From Meloidogyne chitwoodi (lineage: Eukaryota; Nematoda; Chromadorea; Rhabditida; Meloidogynidae), in the NCBI GenBank assembly GCA_015183035.1, contig JACZZP010000006.1, forward strand, positions 1,364,001 to 1,428,000: DNA of 64,000 nt, written 5' to 3'. The translations under genes were made by a program, and so were the position numbers. Position 1 is the first letter of the stretch. Each line of letters opens with the position of its first letter. Under the pieces are notes generated by a model. It had not been told where the DNA came from. It ran no database searches and worked only from the letters and a program-made list of their open reading frames with translations. Below, in pieces: positions 1 through 11,468 of the stretch.

Positions 1-416
1 TTGTTATGTAACTAACTGCTTTCATTGTTGTTGTCAGATCCGGAGGAAATTCATCATCTCCTTCAATATTACCATCTTTCCAAAGGTTCTTGTATGGCTC
101 AACAGTACGAAAACCAACTAAGCTGGTGATAAGAAGAACATAGGCAATAAAAATTGGCACCTAATTTTGGAATTTTAAAAAACTTTTATTTTATCTTACC
201 ATATAGAAAATACATGTGTTTAGAGCTCCTTTATTTCGTTTGCGAAGAACCAAGAAGACAAGACCATAATAGACAGAGCCAACAATATTAAAACCGGCCA
301 TAATACTGACAATGATTCCAGCAAAAGAAACAATTTTGGATATCTATAAAGAAGAAAAATATATTTTTTAGAAAGGAAAAAGATAAAAATAAAAAACTTA
401 CGCCATAGATCCCCAT
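1..416 (-). CDS. Small multi-pass membrane protein, 5' part only
   Basis: This is the N-terminal part of a gene that runs off the left edge. The start ATG (414-416) opens a five-residue exon (MGIYG, 402-416) ending at a GTAAG donor. Exon 2 begins after a TATAG acceptor near 343 and reads ISKIVSFAGIIVSIMAG, a hydrophobic helix, then a second helix and the basic turn LVLRKRNKG. After a GTAAG donor near 200, exon 3 (about 163 to 1) reads VPIFIAYVLLITSLVGF, a third helix, then an acidic stretch GNIEGDDEFPPDL. A longer open frame over 220-447 gives another hydrophobic peptide, but it stops before the donor and does not join exon 3, so I rejected it. The layout resembles small nematode tetraspan-type proteins; I do not recognise the family. 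Confidence 0.55.
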
Positions 417-892
417 TTAGGAAAATAATTTGTGAAACGATCGACAAGATTATGTTTGTTATTTATTTAATGAAATTAATATTTTATAAATTATCTGCTT
501 TTATATTTCAAAAATATATTAAAAATTAAAAACAAATATTAAGAACACAGTTTTTTAATATAATTAATAACACATGTATTAAATAATAAAATAATTTAGT
601 AGCTATTAAATATATTTCTCTTATGATCTAGCTAAAAATCACTCTTTTTTCGAATGCTGCTAGGCAATAAAATGCTGGTCTTGTTACTAGATAAAATAAT
701 AGTCCTCATCTCCATGAAAAGAAACTTTGCGTAAAATGCTGGTTTTATTCAGTTACAATACCATCGAGTGTTTTGGAGGTCAAAACTCTCATTCCAACAT
801 TTAATAATAATTATTTAAAAATGCTCTATTTATTAAAATTGTGTAATTTTTTTAAATTTTGTTTTTAGAATTAATATTTATTTCTTAATAAT
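417..892. other. Intergenic, nothing recognised
   Basis: This A+T-rich spacer separates the start of the membrane-protein gene from the stop codon of the lipase gene, both on the minus strand. It should hold the promoter of the former and the 3' region of the latter. I see no RNA gene or clear repeat. Confidence 0.4.
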
Positions 893-2523
893 TTATCCAC
901 CGTAACATCCGTTCAGTCCATATTTTGATACATCTTTGCCAAAATAGTTAGTATGATCATTAATCGTATAAACACTAAAATAAATATTATTTTATTTTTT
1001 AAATTAATATTTTTTTATTAAAAATTATTTTAAAATAAGTTACAGATTAAAACAATCTAAAAATCAAAACTTGCTTATATCTATTTGCACAATTTATATC
1101 TTCATCACCTTTAACACATCTTATCCACTTATCACCTGGATTCATTTTATTATCATAAAAAATCTTAAAATTTCATATATTCATATTTCTAATAAAAAAT
1201 GTTAACTTCAGTCTTATAATGAGCATAATCTTCGAAAGAACGTGGAGGTAGATGAACAACTACATCACGAGATCTTGTTACTCGATAATTGAAAAAAGAT
1301 AACTTTATTAATAATTATATTTAATAAAATATATTAAAATAATGTTTTTACCGAACGATCCATGTTATAAGCAAATCCACTATCTCCAGTACGAGGTTGT
1401 CCAAATGTTACAAGCTTTATAAGCTCAGGTTTAATTGCCTTGCTTTTAACAATTTTAGCCGCAGCAATTGCAGCTAAAGCTCCTCCCAGAGAATGTCCAG
1501 TTATCTTTAAAGTTTATTTCTCCTTTTTATTGACTTAGTTTTAATTATACAGAATATCACTTTTACCTTTTTATTATAATTTTATCAAGTTGTTAGTTAA
1601 TAATTATATATTCTTTATAACAAAAATTAAACAAACCCAAAGTTCATAATCCGGATATTTCTTGATTAACCAAAAAATCTCTTCTGTTACACCTTTTTTA
1701 TCAAGTTGATAAAAAATATTATCAAAATAATAGGCAACCTTAAAAGATAAAAAGAAATTAAGAAATACATAGAACAAACATGTCCAAATCCAAAAACAGA
1801 TGGAACTTTTTTTCTAAAAACTGTTTGCCATACTTCATGATTAAGTTGCCAGAATGAGTCAGTACCTTTAAAATATTTAAATTATTTTTTAAATAAGAAA
1901 ATATTATTTTTTAAAAATTCTTATCTAAATGAAAGAACAATAGCCTTGTCTGTAAAAGAAACAGCACAAAATGCTGAACAAAATTTATCTACTCCTTGAC
2001 ATTTAATTATCCAATTTCTCTTGAACTAAAAATAAATTTTTATTTAATTTATTTTATTTACTTCAAAATCTGGGTAAATCATAGTAAGACATTCTTTAAT
2101 GTTTTGGTCATTTCCATATGCAGCAGCAGCTAATGGAAATATTTTAAGGCGAATAAATATATCTCTATATGTTGCCACAATCTTTAATTTAAATAAAATA
2201 AATAATAAAATAGATACTAAATTATAAAAGTTATTCAAATATTGATGTTAGTTAATTTTTATAATTCTAAATACTTTGCTAGAATTTATTTCTCCAAAGT
2301 TTTGATTTATTTTACGAACATTCTCTTCTAATACTTGATTAATATTAAATATATTACTTAATTTAATTAATGTTATATTATTATTTGTTTTGAAAGATTT
2401 ATTAAAAAGTTGAGTTGTTTTATTAATTAATTCTGTTGTAATTAATATTAGATGAAAAGAAATTATTAAAACGAAAATAATAATAATTTTAAAATTAAAA
2501 TTTATATTTTTTTTGATTTTCAT
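893..2523 (-). CDS. Secreted class-3 lipase-like alpha/beta hydrolase
   Basis: The gene encodes a lipase of the fungal-lipase-like (class 3) family, common as secreted proteins in nematodes and acting on acylglycerols or related esters. The start at 2521-2523 opens a signal-peptide-like N terminus (MKIKKNINFNFK then a hydrophobic run). Later exons give VATYRDIFIRLKIFPLAAAAYG, a Cys-rich stretch with CQGVDKFCSAFC, TDSFWQLNHEVWQ, the nucleophile elbow TGHSLGGALAAIAAA near 1490, LVTFGQPRTGDSGFAYN, and RSRDVVVHLPPR carrying the likely catalytic Asp. The His is probably in FEDYAHYKTEV. The last exon ends NGCYGG and stops at 893-895. The junction inside the expected FRGT oxyanion motif (near 1926) lacks a GT donor, so the gene may carry a small lesion or assembly error. 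Otherwise it looks complete. Confidence 0.85.
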
Positions 2524-4036
2524 ATTTATTTAGTTAATAATTAATGGGAATATTAATATTTTATTAATAATAATAATATTTTTTAAAGCTTTTTACTAAA
2601 ATATTTAAATAAATAAATATGATGAAAGAAAAAAGCAAAGATTAAATTAATACTAAAATTAATTCATCCATTATAAGGTAAAAGTTTCAGTACAAAATTT
2701 ATTGAAACAAAAATAAAATAAAAATAATTTCTAAAAATAAATACCTAAATAGAATTATATAATATCTACTAATTTTTATAAAAAAGATACGTAAAAAGTT
2801 AAAAGGATATACATATATTATATAAATTTATTTTATTTTGTTTTTATTTACTTGTCTAACTTATTTTGTATAAAATTTATAAAAAATATATTTATAAATT
2901 TTCACAAAATAATATTAAATTATTTTATGAAAATAGTATTTATTGATGTCAGCATTTGTCATATTTCTAATAAATTCATATTTATAATAATTTAAATTAT
3001 TTTTTTTCAAAAATAGGAAATATAAAGATGACTTAATTAAAATTAATAAATAAATATAAATAATTAATAATTGTTCTGAATTAGGATTTACTTTATCATA
3101 AATTTTAATTTATAAATTTTATTTTAAAAGTTGTTCGATTTTTAATGCCTAACAGTACAGTTCAGAAATTAAATTAATTTTTTATGTTTAAAATAAATAT
3201 TTAATTTTATTTTTTATTTATTATTTTTAATCATTTTTTAATTTAATAATATTTTTATTTTATGTAAAGGTTTGCCGTTATTTTATGACCAAACAATTAT
3301 TTAATTAACCATAAAAATATTATTTATTTAATATATATTTTTGCTTATAAATTAATTTAATATTTGTGTATTTATACAATATAAATTAAATAAAATAAAA
3401 TAACCACGCAAAACTTCTCTAAAATATTTTTTGGTAATTTTTAATATAAAAATTATTTTAAAATCTATGTAAATTTAATTCCATATTTTTTTTCTTTATT
3501 AAAATTTTCAATTTTATTTTTTGTAAGGTTCTTTATTAGAAATAAATATTAAATGTCTTTATTTTAAATACAAAAATATAAATTAAAATATTTAAACGAC
3601 GAGTATAATTCTTTAAAAATTGTTAAAATTTGTATCTATTTTAATTAATTAATAACCCTTTTTTAGATTTTTTGTATTTAAGTCTTATTAAATAATTTAT
3701 TTATTTTATTTAAAATTAATTTAAAGATTTTTGGGAATTTAATTTAAAAAAATTTTTAAGAAATAATAAATTAAATTCAACTATAAAAGTTTTAAATTAA
3801 TTTTTAATTTATTAGGTTTAAAAAGCTTTTATAAATTATTTTACTTTAATGCACCAATTTGTTAATTTAATTTAAATAAAAATTTTTATATTTGGTAAAT
3901 AAAATTAATTAAATAATATTTAATTTTTATTAAATAATAATATATAAATAAATATATATATAAAATATTTCTTTTATTTATTATTTTGTCAATTATTTTT
4001 ATTTTATTTATTTTAAGTTTTTTTAAAATAAAATAA
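2524..4036. promoter_or_regulatory. Divergent intergenic region
   Basis: This 1.5-kb, nearly pure A+T region lies between the lipase start (minus) and the GPCR start (plus), so both promoters should be here. No specific element can be read with confidence. Confidence 0.35.
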
Positions 4037-5635
4037 ATGTCCGGTTCATATTTGGTTTTGGGTGAATTTGTTATTGCTTTGGTTTTTCATTTAATTTCTG
4101 TCATCAGAATTCTATTAATTTTACGAAAAAAAATTGAAAGTAAAAAAACATCATCACTTTATTTTATGGCTTTATTAATTAATTGGTTAATTGCTACTAT
4201 TCTTTTAATACCTTATGAAGTTTATAGTGTTAGTGTTTGGCGCCCACAGCTAAGTAAATAAATAAATACCTAAATATTTTAAAAATTTTTTTGAGAATAT
4301 TATCTTTATCTTAGTCAAATGATTGAATAATTTTTGTTAAAGAAAATAAATTATATAAGATTAAAAGATCACTTTTTAATTTTAAATTAAAAAAAAAACA
4401 ATAAATGATTTCAAGTAAAATTTAAATTTTAATTTATTTCATAAATTATTAATATAATAAAAAAACTTTTAATTGCTATATATTTTAACAGCTCTTATAA
4501 TTAAAATATTTATTTATTTATTTATTTTAAAAGATATTCGTCATGTTAGTCTTCTACTTTATATTTTTGCATTACCATGTCATTTATTTCTTGCAATGAT
4601 TCCTGTAACTGTTTTTTTCTTAACAGTTGATAGAATTTGTATAATAAAATTTGGAGCTCATTATGGAATTAAAACAATAAAACTTTTTAAATTGAGTTAT
4701 TTTATTACTCTTATTATTTGTTTATGTGTTAATTGTACAGGATTTATTTTAGCTCTTCCTTTACCTGAATTTACAGGTTTAAAATAAATAAATAAATAAT
4801 ATATTTTTAATATTATTCTACCTATTAATTATTATTTTTATTTAAATTATTCTCCAATATTTTTTGATAAAAAATAAATAAATTAATATAAATTAATTAT
4901 TTAGAATGTGAAATATTTGGTTGTATTCTTGATTCTGCTGTACAATTTTATTTAGGTTGGAGAGCATTTTGTGCTATTTTCAATATAAGTTCAGGAATTA
5001 TTTTCTTTTTATTATTATGTCGTACAAATGATAATTTAATTAAACAAGCAAATCAATTAAAAAATTCAACTAGTTATCAACATTTTTTGAGAACAAATAG
5101 AGCGGTAATTAAATTATAATATTTAATTAATTAATTAAATAATTTATTTATTTAGAATAATCTTTTAACTTCTTCAGCAATTCTCAGTGAATTTTTTCTT
5201 TCATTTCTGCCTCATTTTGGCCCATTTGTTTGGGAAATGGTATTAAATTAATTTATTAAAAAATTATTATTTTCACATAGATTTATGGTTCTGGTTCATC
5301 AATAATGATAACTGGCCCTTTATCAGAATTAACGAGTGCTTTAGAAGTTTTTATATTTTGTTCAATATATTCACATGTACTTCGTATTGGAATGGAAAAA
5401 TCGAGTGGTGTTATTGGGGCTGAAACTGTTGGAATACGTAATAATAATAATAAAAATAATAAGATAGCCCAAGCACAATCAGCTTTTCATGCTTCTCCTT
5501 CTAGGTTTAAATTTAATAAATAATTTAAAAATATTTATAATTATAAGAAGAAATACAAATGCTTGGAAAACTGATTATCGAATAGTAACACCAACAATTA
5601 ATTTTAATAATCAACAACAAATGGGAAGATATTAA
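4037..5635 (+). CDS. Nematode serpentine receptor (7TM GPCR)
   Basis: Six exons join in phase: 4037-4253, 4492-4776, 4905-5104, 5156-5239, 5281-5504 and 5548-5635, all with GT-AG introns. The protein of about 360 residues begins MSGSYLVLGEFVIALVFHL and shows hydrophobic helices throughout. Helix 3 ends TVDRICIIKF, a DRY-like motif (DRI), and a Cys-containing loop (ECEIFGCILD) follows helix 4. The C-terminal tail is hydrophilic and Asn/Gln-rich, ending QQQMGRY. The overall pattern matches nematode chemoreceptor-like serpentine receptors, which sit in the neuronal plasma membrane and signal through G proteins. I cannot assign the subfamily (srx, srsx, srbc and others) by eye. No NPxxY motif is obvious in the last helix. 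Confidence 0.75.
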
Positions 5636-6817
5636 ATTTAAAATTATTTTATATATTTTTTTATAATATAAAAATAAATTATATATTCTTTTAATTAAAA
5701 TCTTAGTTATTAACCTTAATTTGAATTTATATTTTTACACATCCTTTCATTTATTTTTCAATAATAAATTTTAAGACATTCATTTACCATTTAATTATTT
5801 TTATGATCAGAAAAAGAAAAATAATTTTTCTTTTTTTCTTTTGTATTAATAAAACTGGATAATCCTTCTTCCCTTTATTTATAAATAATATATTTTACTA
5901 TATTTATGTTTAATAATGAATTCTCTTTTCTTAATAATTAATGGCGTTATATTACTTAAAAGTTTTTGGGAAAAAGGAAAAAAAAATTATTGAACAAACT
6001 GATCTATTTAAATAAAAATATTTTAAGCAGTCTTTTAAGTAAATGTTGAATAAAAATAATTAATATAAAAAGAAAATTAAAAATATTTATTTATTTATTT
6101 ATTTTTAATTTTATTAAATAAAATATAATTTTTTTCAAACCTTTTCCACATAAACTTTTTCGAAAATAATTAAAAGAATTTATTAAGCAAGAAACACAAA
6201 CAGGTTTGTTTTAAATATTAATAGGAGGAATGTGAATGATCCAAATAAAGGGAAGACTATATTTTTCAACATTTTTATATTTATTTGTTTACAAGAAAAA
6301 AGAAAAATTTATTTATAAATTTTATTAAAATTATTTAAATATTATATAATTAATTAATTTTTACTAAACTTTATTTTAACTTTAGAAAGGTGAGTAATGG
6401 TAAATTTTATTTTTTTAGTAATTGTTAATTTTTTAAATTAATTTATTTTAACTTTAAAACTTTTAATATTATTTTTATTTAATTTTAATTATTTAAATAA
6501 ATATTTATTTTATCAACAATCGATCTTCCCTTTGTATAATACATTTTAATTTTATTTTTCCTTTCATTCATGATGACATTATTTGACACTTTAAAAGCTG
6601 ATTCAATAAAATTATTTGCTTTTTTATAAAATTTCTAAATGTTAAAAACAAAAAAAATTTTCTCTTTTTTATTGTAAATACTAACAATTAATATAATATC
6701 TATTTTCTTTTAATTAAAAGTATTAATCACTTTTAATTTTTTAGTTTAATATTTTTAAATATTTTTTCTCAAATATTATCGGAATTATTATTTATTTTTA
6801 TCTAAATATTTTTCATT
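5636..6817. other. Intergenic between GPCR and calponin genes
   Basis: This A+T-rich spacer contains the GPCR 3' region and the promoter of the calponin-like gene. No repeat or RNA gene was recognised. Confidence 0.35.
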
Positions 6818-7729
6818 ATGGCTAATCATGGTCCTTGCTACGGATTAAGCAGAGAGTTGGAACGAAAGGTTTTTATTAATTTAAATATTTTTTCTTTCGT
6901 TTAAAATTAAAAATTAATAAATTTTGACAATTATTATAATAAATAAATAAATATTTATAATCTTTTTTAATTTTATTAAATAAAGAATCAAGCTCGTTTT
7001 AATTTGGATGAGGCATTAGAAGTTCTTCAATGGATTGAAGATATTATTGGAATTCCTTTTAATCCTCCAATTGAGAAAATAACAAATTCATTACAAGTTT
7101 CTGAAGTTTTAAAAGATGGATTATTTCTTTGTTTGTAAGATAATTAAATTATTTAATTAATTAATTATTTTTTCTTCTTAGACTTATGAATCGTCTAGTT
7201 GATTCACCTAAATGTAATGCAATAAAATTTCATAAAAATCCGCGAATGCCTTTTCATAAAGTTTAATTACTAATATTTATTTTTTAATTTTATTATTTAG
7301 ATGGAAAATATTTCAAATTTTTTGGATGCTTGTAAAGCTTTTGGAGTTGCTGAAATTTCATGTTTTCAGACAGTTGATTTGTAATTATTTTTGAAAAATA
7401 TTTTTTATAAAATAATATTAATATACTATTTAGATATGAAAATAAGCAATGTTATAAAGTAATTGAATGCCTTCGGTCATTAGCTGCAGTTGTTTGTTTT
7501 TTTAAATTTATATTTTATTATTAAAATAATTTAGGCACAAAGTAAGAGTTCACTTTCTGATATTCAATTTCCTCCTTGGGTTGTTAAAATGGCACAAAAT
7601 CAGCCACGAAAATTTGCATTAAATGTTATTCGTCAAAGTGAAGCAGTTATTCCACTTCAATATGGAACAAATAAATGTGCTTCACAAAAGGGAATGACTC
7701 CTTATGGATTAACACGTCAAATTAAATAA
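6818..7729 (+). CDS. Calponin/transgelin-like actin-binding protein
   Basis: The protein binds actin filaments and probably stabilises them in muscle or other contractile cells. It starts MANHGPCYGLSRELERK, then NQARFNLDEALEVLQWIEDI opens a single calponin-homology domain with the typical DGLFLC and LMNRL segments, followed by MENISNFLDACKAFGV. The last exon carries a Pro-containing linker (FPPWVVKMAQNQP) and one calponin-like repeat, CASQKGMTPYGLTRQI, just before the stop at 7727-7729. One CH domain plus one C-terminal repeat in about 190 residues is the architecture of transgelin (SM22) and of short nematode calponins. Introns are short, and the five junctions I checked keep phase. C. elegans has several such genes (cpn and unc-87-like families); I do not assign orthology. 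Confidence 0.88.
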
Positions 7730-8357
7730 AAATTGGAAATTTAAAGGAAAATTAATATTTTTTGGATTTTTGTAAAGATATTATTGGAAATTTTATTTTT
7801 TTAAATAATTAAGAATTGAAATTAAAAAAATATTATTTTAAAATTATTTCTTTGCAAAATAATATTATTTTTAATTAATTACATTTATTCTTAAAATTTC
7901 AATTAAATATAATATAAATTGATAAACTTTAATTTAAAAATAATTAAATATTTTTTTAATATTTTAAGTGTAAAAAGAGAAGATATTACTTAACTAATTA
8001 TTGTTTGATATTCTCTTTTCTTTTATTCTTTTAATGCAACAATAATATTAAAATAATTAAAACAAATCTAGATTTATATATATTTGTAGTCCATCCTTTT
8101 ATTTAGTTTAATTATTTAATATATAATAAATAATTATATTTATTGTTTTTTTCTTCAAAGAGAATATCAAATAATGTTTCCGGTTGAATAATAAATAAAT
8201 AAAAAGAACTTTTGTTTTCTAAAACTTGATTTTATATTTGAGGTTATTTTGTTAATAATGACCATTTTGTGTATATAAATAATGTACAATATATTTATAA
8301 AAAACATATAATAATTTCCTAACTTTTTAAAAAATAAAATAATAAATTCTTATTTTA
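7730..8357. other. Intergenic, nothing recognised
   Basis: This A+T-rich spacer lies between two plus-strand genes. It holds a short inverted match, AGAGAAGATATTACTT near 7976 against AAGAGAATATCAAATA near 8158, which is too loose to call a feature. Confidence 0.3.
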
Positions 8358-8819
8358 ATGAAAATAAATTCAAAAAATTTATTAATTATTTCTCTTTTTC
8401 TAATTATTTATTTAATTGTAGCAATTGATTCATTTTATGGGGGAGATTGCTGTTGTGATTGTTGTTGTGACTGTTGTTGTGGTTATTTTTAAATTAATCT
8501 TAAATTTATTTATTTTTTATTTTTTAAGGTTGTTGTGCACCAATGTTAGCAATTCCTTGTTGTTGTTCTTACAATACTTTAGGATGTTATGGTGGGGCTA
8601 TTTATGGCAGAAGACGTCGTAGACGAAGTGTTCAAAATGGAATACAAATTAATTGTTGCTCTTTAAAAAATAAAAAGTAAAGTAAAAAAACAGAAATTTT
8701 TAAAAATTATATTTTTAAGGTGTAAAAAACGTTTTGCAATGGAAATGATTGAAAGAGTTCAAGTAAACTCTGTACAAAGACCTAAACGTTATATAAAGAA
8801 AGACAAATCAACATTTTAA
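8358..8819 (+). CDS. Small Cys-cluster secreted protein
   Basis: Three exons join in phase. Exon 1 (from ATG 8358) reads MKINSKNLLIISLFLIIYLI, a clear signal peptide, then VAIDSFYGGDCCCDCCCDCCC. Exon 2 (from about 8529) continues G-CCAP, MLAIPCCCSYNTLGCYGGAI and a basic run YGRRRRRRSV. Exon 3 begins in CKKRFAMEMIERVQ and ends KKDKSTF at 8819. The mature peptide of about 105 residues has triple-Cys clusters separated by Asp, then a basic hinge that could be a furin-type cleavage site, then a charged tail. The product is probably secreted. Triple-Cys spacing suggests metal binding or dense disulphide cross-linking, as in cuticle-associated proteins, but this is inference. I do not recognise a named family; the Cys/Gly-rich ground-like gene at 12.5-13.2 kb has a similar style. 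Confidence 0.65.
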
Positions 8820-9480
8820 TCTTTTTTAAGAAAAATATTTAATTTTATTTAAAAATAAAAATTAATATTTAAAAGTAAAAATTGTAAATAAATAAAAATA
8901 TTTTCTTTCAAGATTATTTTATTAATCAAATATATATATTTTTGTATTAAATTTCATTTAAAAGCAATTGGATTATAAAAAATATATAAAATAGTTATTT
9001 CATTACTTTTATTATTTTTGATTTTATTTTTTTAAATAATTTTAATTTTTAATAATAAAAAATTAAATTTAAATTGTCATATGATTATTTTCTAAGAATT
9101 TTTTATATAAAAATGATTCAAAATAAAATAATTGAATGATTTATTTTTTAACAAATAAATGAAAATGACATTCCAATGTTTATAGTTTTTAATTTTCTTA
9201 AATATTTTTAATATATTTTCTTTTAAGAAAATATATTTTTATTTTAAATAATTGTTTAAAATTTTATTTATTATTTATTTTATTTTTACATTAAGGGAAT
9301 CTTTAAATATTAAAATTAAAAAAAAGGTTAAATGTTACTCTGCTGAAATTATTTATTTATTATATATTTGGATCATAAAAAAGCATTTAAAAATTAAATA
9401 ATTATTTAATTAATTTATTTAAAATAATAATTTAATTTTTTTAAATTAATTCATCCTTTTTTTCCAATTTTATATTAAAT
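8820..9480. other. Intergenic, nothing recognised
   Basis: This A+T-rich spacer lies between the Cys-rich gene and the TIR element. It ends TATTAAAT, of which AAAT may be one copy of the element's target duplication. Confidence 0.3.
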
Positions 9481-10076
9481 GTTTAAACTAGAGTTACACG
9501 AGACCGAGACTTTTGGGAAAAACCGATACCGAGATTGACCGAGACTGACAAAACCGAGATCGAGACCGATACCCAAATTTTGGCCCGAGACCGATACCGA
9601 GACCCGAGACTAACCGAGACTTTCAAAAATATTAAAATCTACATTATTATCTATTAATTTTCAAAATATTATATCAATTTTATTAAATATGTATCTTTAA
9701 ATCTTCTCCTTTATATTTAGGGTATATCAAGACCGGTTAATAATCTGTCCCTCCGGTTAACGGATTGTTAGAAAAAATATACCGTAAGCGGTTATTGAAA
9801 ATTCTGGTTTACCACTGGTTAAAAAGCTTATACTATGAATAAAAATAATTAAAAAATTAATTTTTTTTGTCTTTTATTGCAAGTTCATTTATATCAGGGA
9901 TGTCCTGGGTTGATGCGTGTATCGGATCGGATTTTCGTGAACTTATAAAGATTAAGGCTAATTCGCGCTGCAGGCGAAAATTTTAAAAAGTTATTGCACT
10001 CTAGTTGCCAAAAATTCACCACTTTTTGCGCCGAAGTCGAAAATTTAATTTAATTAATTAGTTACTAATATCTGTA

Positions 10077-10147
10077 CATTATAAAGGAATCGAACCTCCA
10101 TCCAGTTTAGAGTTATAGTCTATCATTTTAACAACTAAACCACGCTT
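10077..10147 (-). pseudogene. tRNA-like remnant (anticodon ATA)
   Basis: On the minus strand the T arm GGAGG-TTCGATT-CCTTT is intact with two G-T pairs. A D-arm GTTT/AAAT is present, and the anticodon arm ATAGA-CTATAAC-TCTAA has four of five pairs with anticodon ATA. The seven bases before U8 (TCAAGCG) do not pair with the seven after the T stem (TATAATG), so the acceptor stem is lost and this is not a working tRNA. It lies inside the TIR element and may be a tRNA-derived relic carried with it. Confidence 0.35.
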
Positions 10148-10213
10148 GAATTACTAGAAAAATTAAAATCTAGATAAATCTTCTTTCAATATTCTCTTCT
10201 CTCCTACAGAGGT

Positions 10214-10377
10214 CTATTCCAATTGTCCGCAGATTCTGCGGAAGTGGTTCTGTGCACAGACCACAGAACCACAGAATTCCTATTCCAATAATCCACAGAT
10301 TCTGTGTATTGGAATAGATTTTCCGCAGAATCTGTGTTCTGTGCACAGAATGCAGAATCTGCGGACAATTGGAATAG
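10214..10377. mobile_element. Nested palindromic mini-element, 164 bp
   Basis: The ends are perfect inverted repeats of 26 bp beginning CTATTCCAATTGTCCGCAGA. A diverged second copy of the same half sits near the middle (CTATTCCAATAATCCACAG) followed by its own inverted half, so the element is a palindrome of palindromes. Inner segments also pair around TCTGTGCACAGA. It lies within the larger TIR element at 9481-10719, which suggests a later insertion. No clear target duplication was found. Confidence 0.65.
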
Positions 10378-10719
10378 GCCCCAGGAGGGTTAAAGAAGTT
10401 AAATTTATTAATGCTATAGTTAAAGAGTGATGAGTGTATGTGTATAGAGAAAAAGAGTTAATGAAAAACGATTTGCCAATAGTGAAAATTTAAACATTTC
10501 GCTGCAATAATAATAAAAAAAGTCAATCTTTAGGGGTGTATATTTGGTCTCGGTCTCGGCGAGACTGAGCGTCGAGATTCTCGGTCTCGGTACCGAGACC
10601 GAGACCTGGTAAAACCGAGACCGAGATTGGAAAATGGGCGAGACTCTCGGTCCGGTCTCGGCGAGACTCTCGGTCCGGTCTCGGCGAGACTCTCGGTCTC
10701 GTGTAACTCTAGTTTAAAC

Positions 10720-11468
10720 AAATGGTGTAATCAAATATGAGCATTTTTCATCTTTTTTAGTCCATGCGCTAAAATTAAACAATTTTTTTTCACATTTCAT
10801 TCATTTTTATAAACAAACATTACCTTTTTCTTATTTTTTAATTGATTTGTGAATTTTTATTTAAAATATCTATTTTTTATTATATTTAAATATTCATAGA
10901 AATATTTCAAAATAAATGATCTAATCATTTTTAATTAATTCTAAAAAATAATTTAAAAAATTAAAAAATAATAATTATTTATTTAAAGTTGTTATTCTTT
11001 TAATTTTTGTTAAATATTTTATTTTAATAATATATTTTTAACTGTTAATAATTAAATTAAAAAATACAATTAAATATAATTTGATTTTGACAATTTTACT
11101 ATTTTTTATTTCTTTTTAATACAAAAATATTTTTTTTCTTTGATTAGTTGCGCAAATTATTTTCCGTTTGATTAAATAAATTTTCATCAAACCTTTATTA
11201 ATTTTTATTTTTTAGATTTTTGTTATTTTTATTTGTTTTTACTAAAAAATTTTTAATTTTTTAAGTAAATATATTAATTTTATTTTTTGACCTAATGTGA
11301 TCCTTGAAGAAATAAAATTTAAATTTTAAATTATTTAATAATTCAACTTTTAATTTACAAAATATTATTTCAAGTTTTAAAGTTTTTATTAATTGAATTA
11401 ATAATAAATATTTTTTTATTCCCTTTTATTTTAGCAATTAAATTTTAATTAAAAATAATTAAATACAA
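10720..11468. other. Intergenic upstream of calmodulin-like gene
   Basis: This A+T-rich region should hold the promoter of the calmodulin-like gene. No recognisable element was found. Confidence 0.3.

Larger units (their letters stand above)
9481..10719. mobile_element. Non-autonomous TIR DNA transposon, about 1.24 kb
   Basis: The element has perfect 29-bp terminal inverted repeats: the left end starts GTTTAAACTAGAGTTACACG at 9481 and the right end is its reverse complement, finishing at 10719. Both ends run inward into CCGAGAC / GTCTCGG arrays (9500-9620 and 10540-10705), so the termini can fold back over more than 100 bases. The flanks share AAAT (9477-9480 and 10720-10723), a possible 4-bp target duplication, but in such A+T-rich DNA this is weak. 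There is no transposase frame, so it would need a partner in trans. The interior is much less A+T-rich than the surroundings. It holds a nested palindromic element at 10214-10377 and a tRNA-like remnant at 10077-10147. The superfamily is not determined. Confidence 0.8.

Noticed and set aside
220..447. 75-codon hydrophobic minus-strand frame starting upstream of 416
   Set aside because: It stops before the exon donor near 200 and cannot join the next exon; the alternative frame from ATG 414-416 keeps phase over two introns.
10530..10721. Arg/Ser-rich frame resembling an SR protein
   Set aside because: It is a translation of the GTCTCGG terminal array of the TIR element and ends within the terminal inverted repeat.
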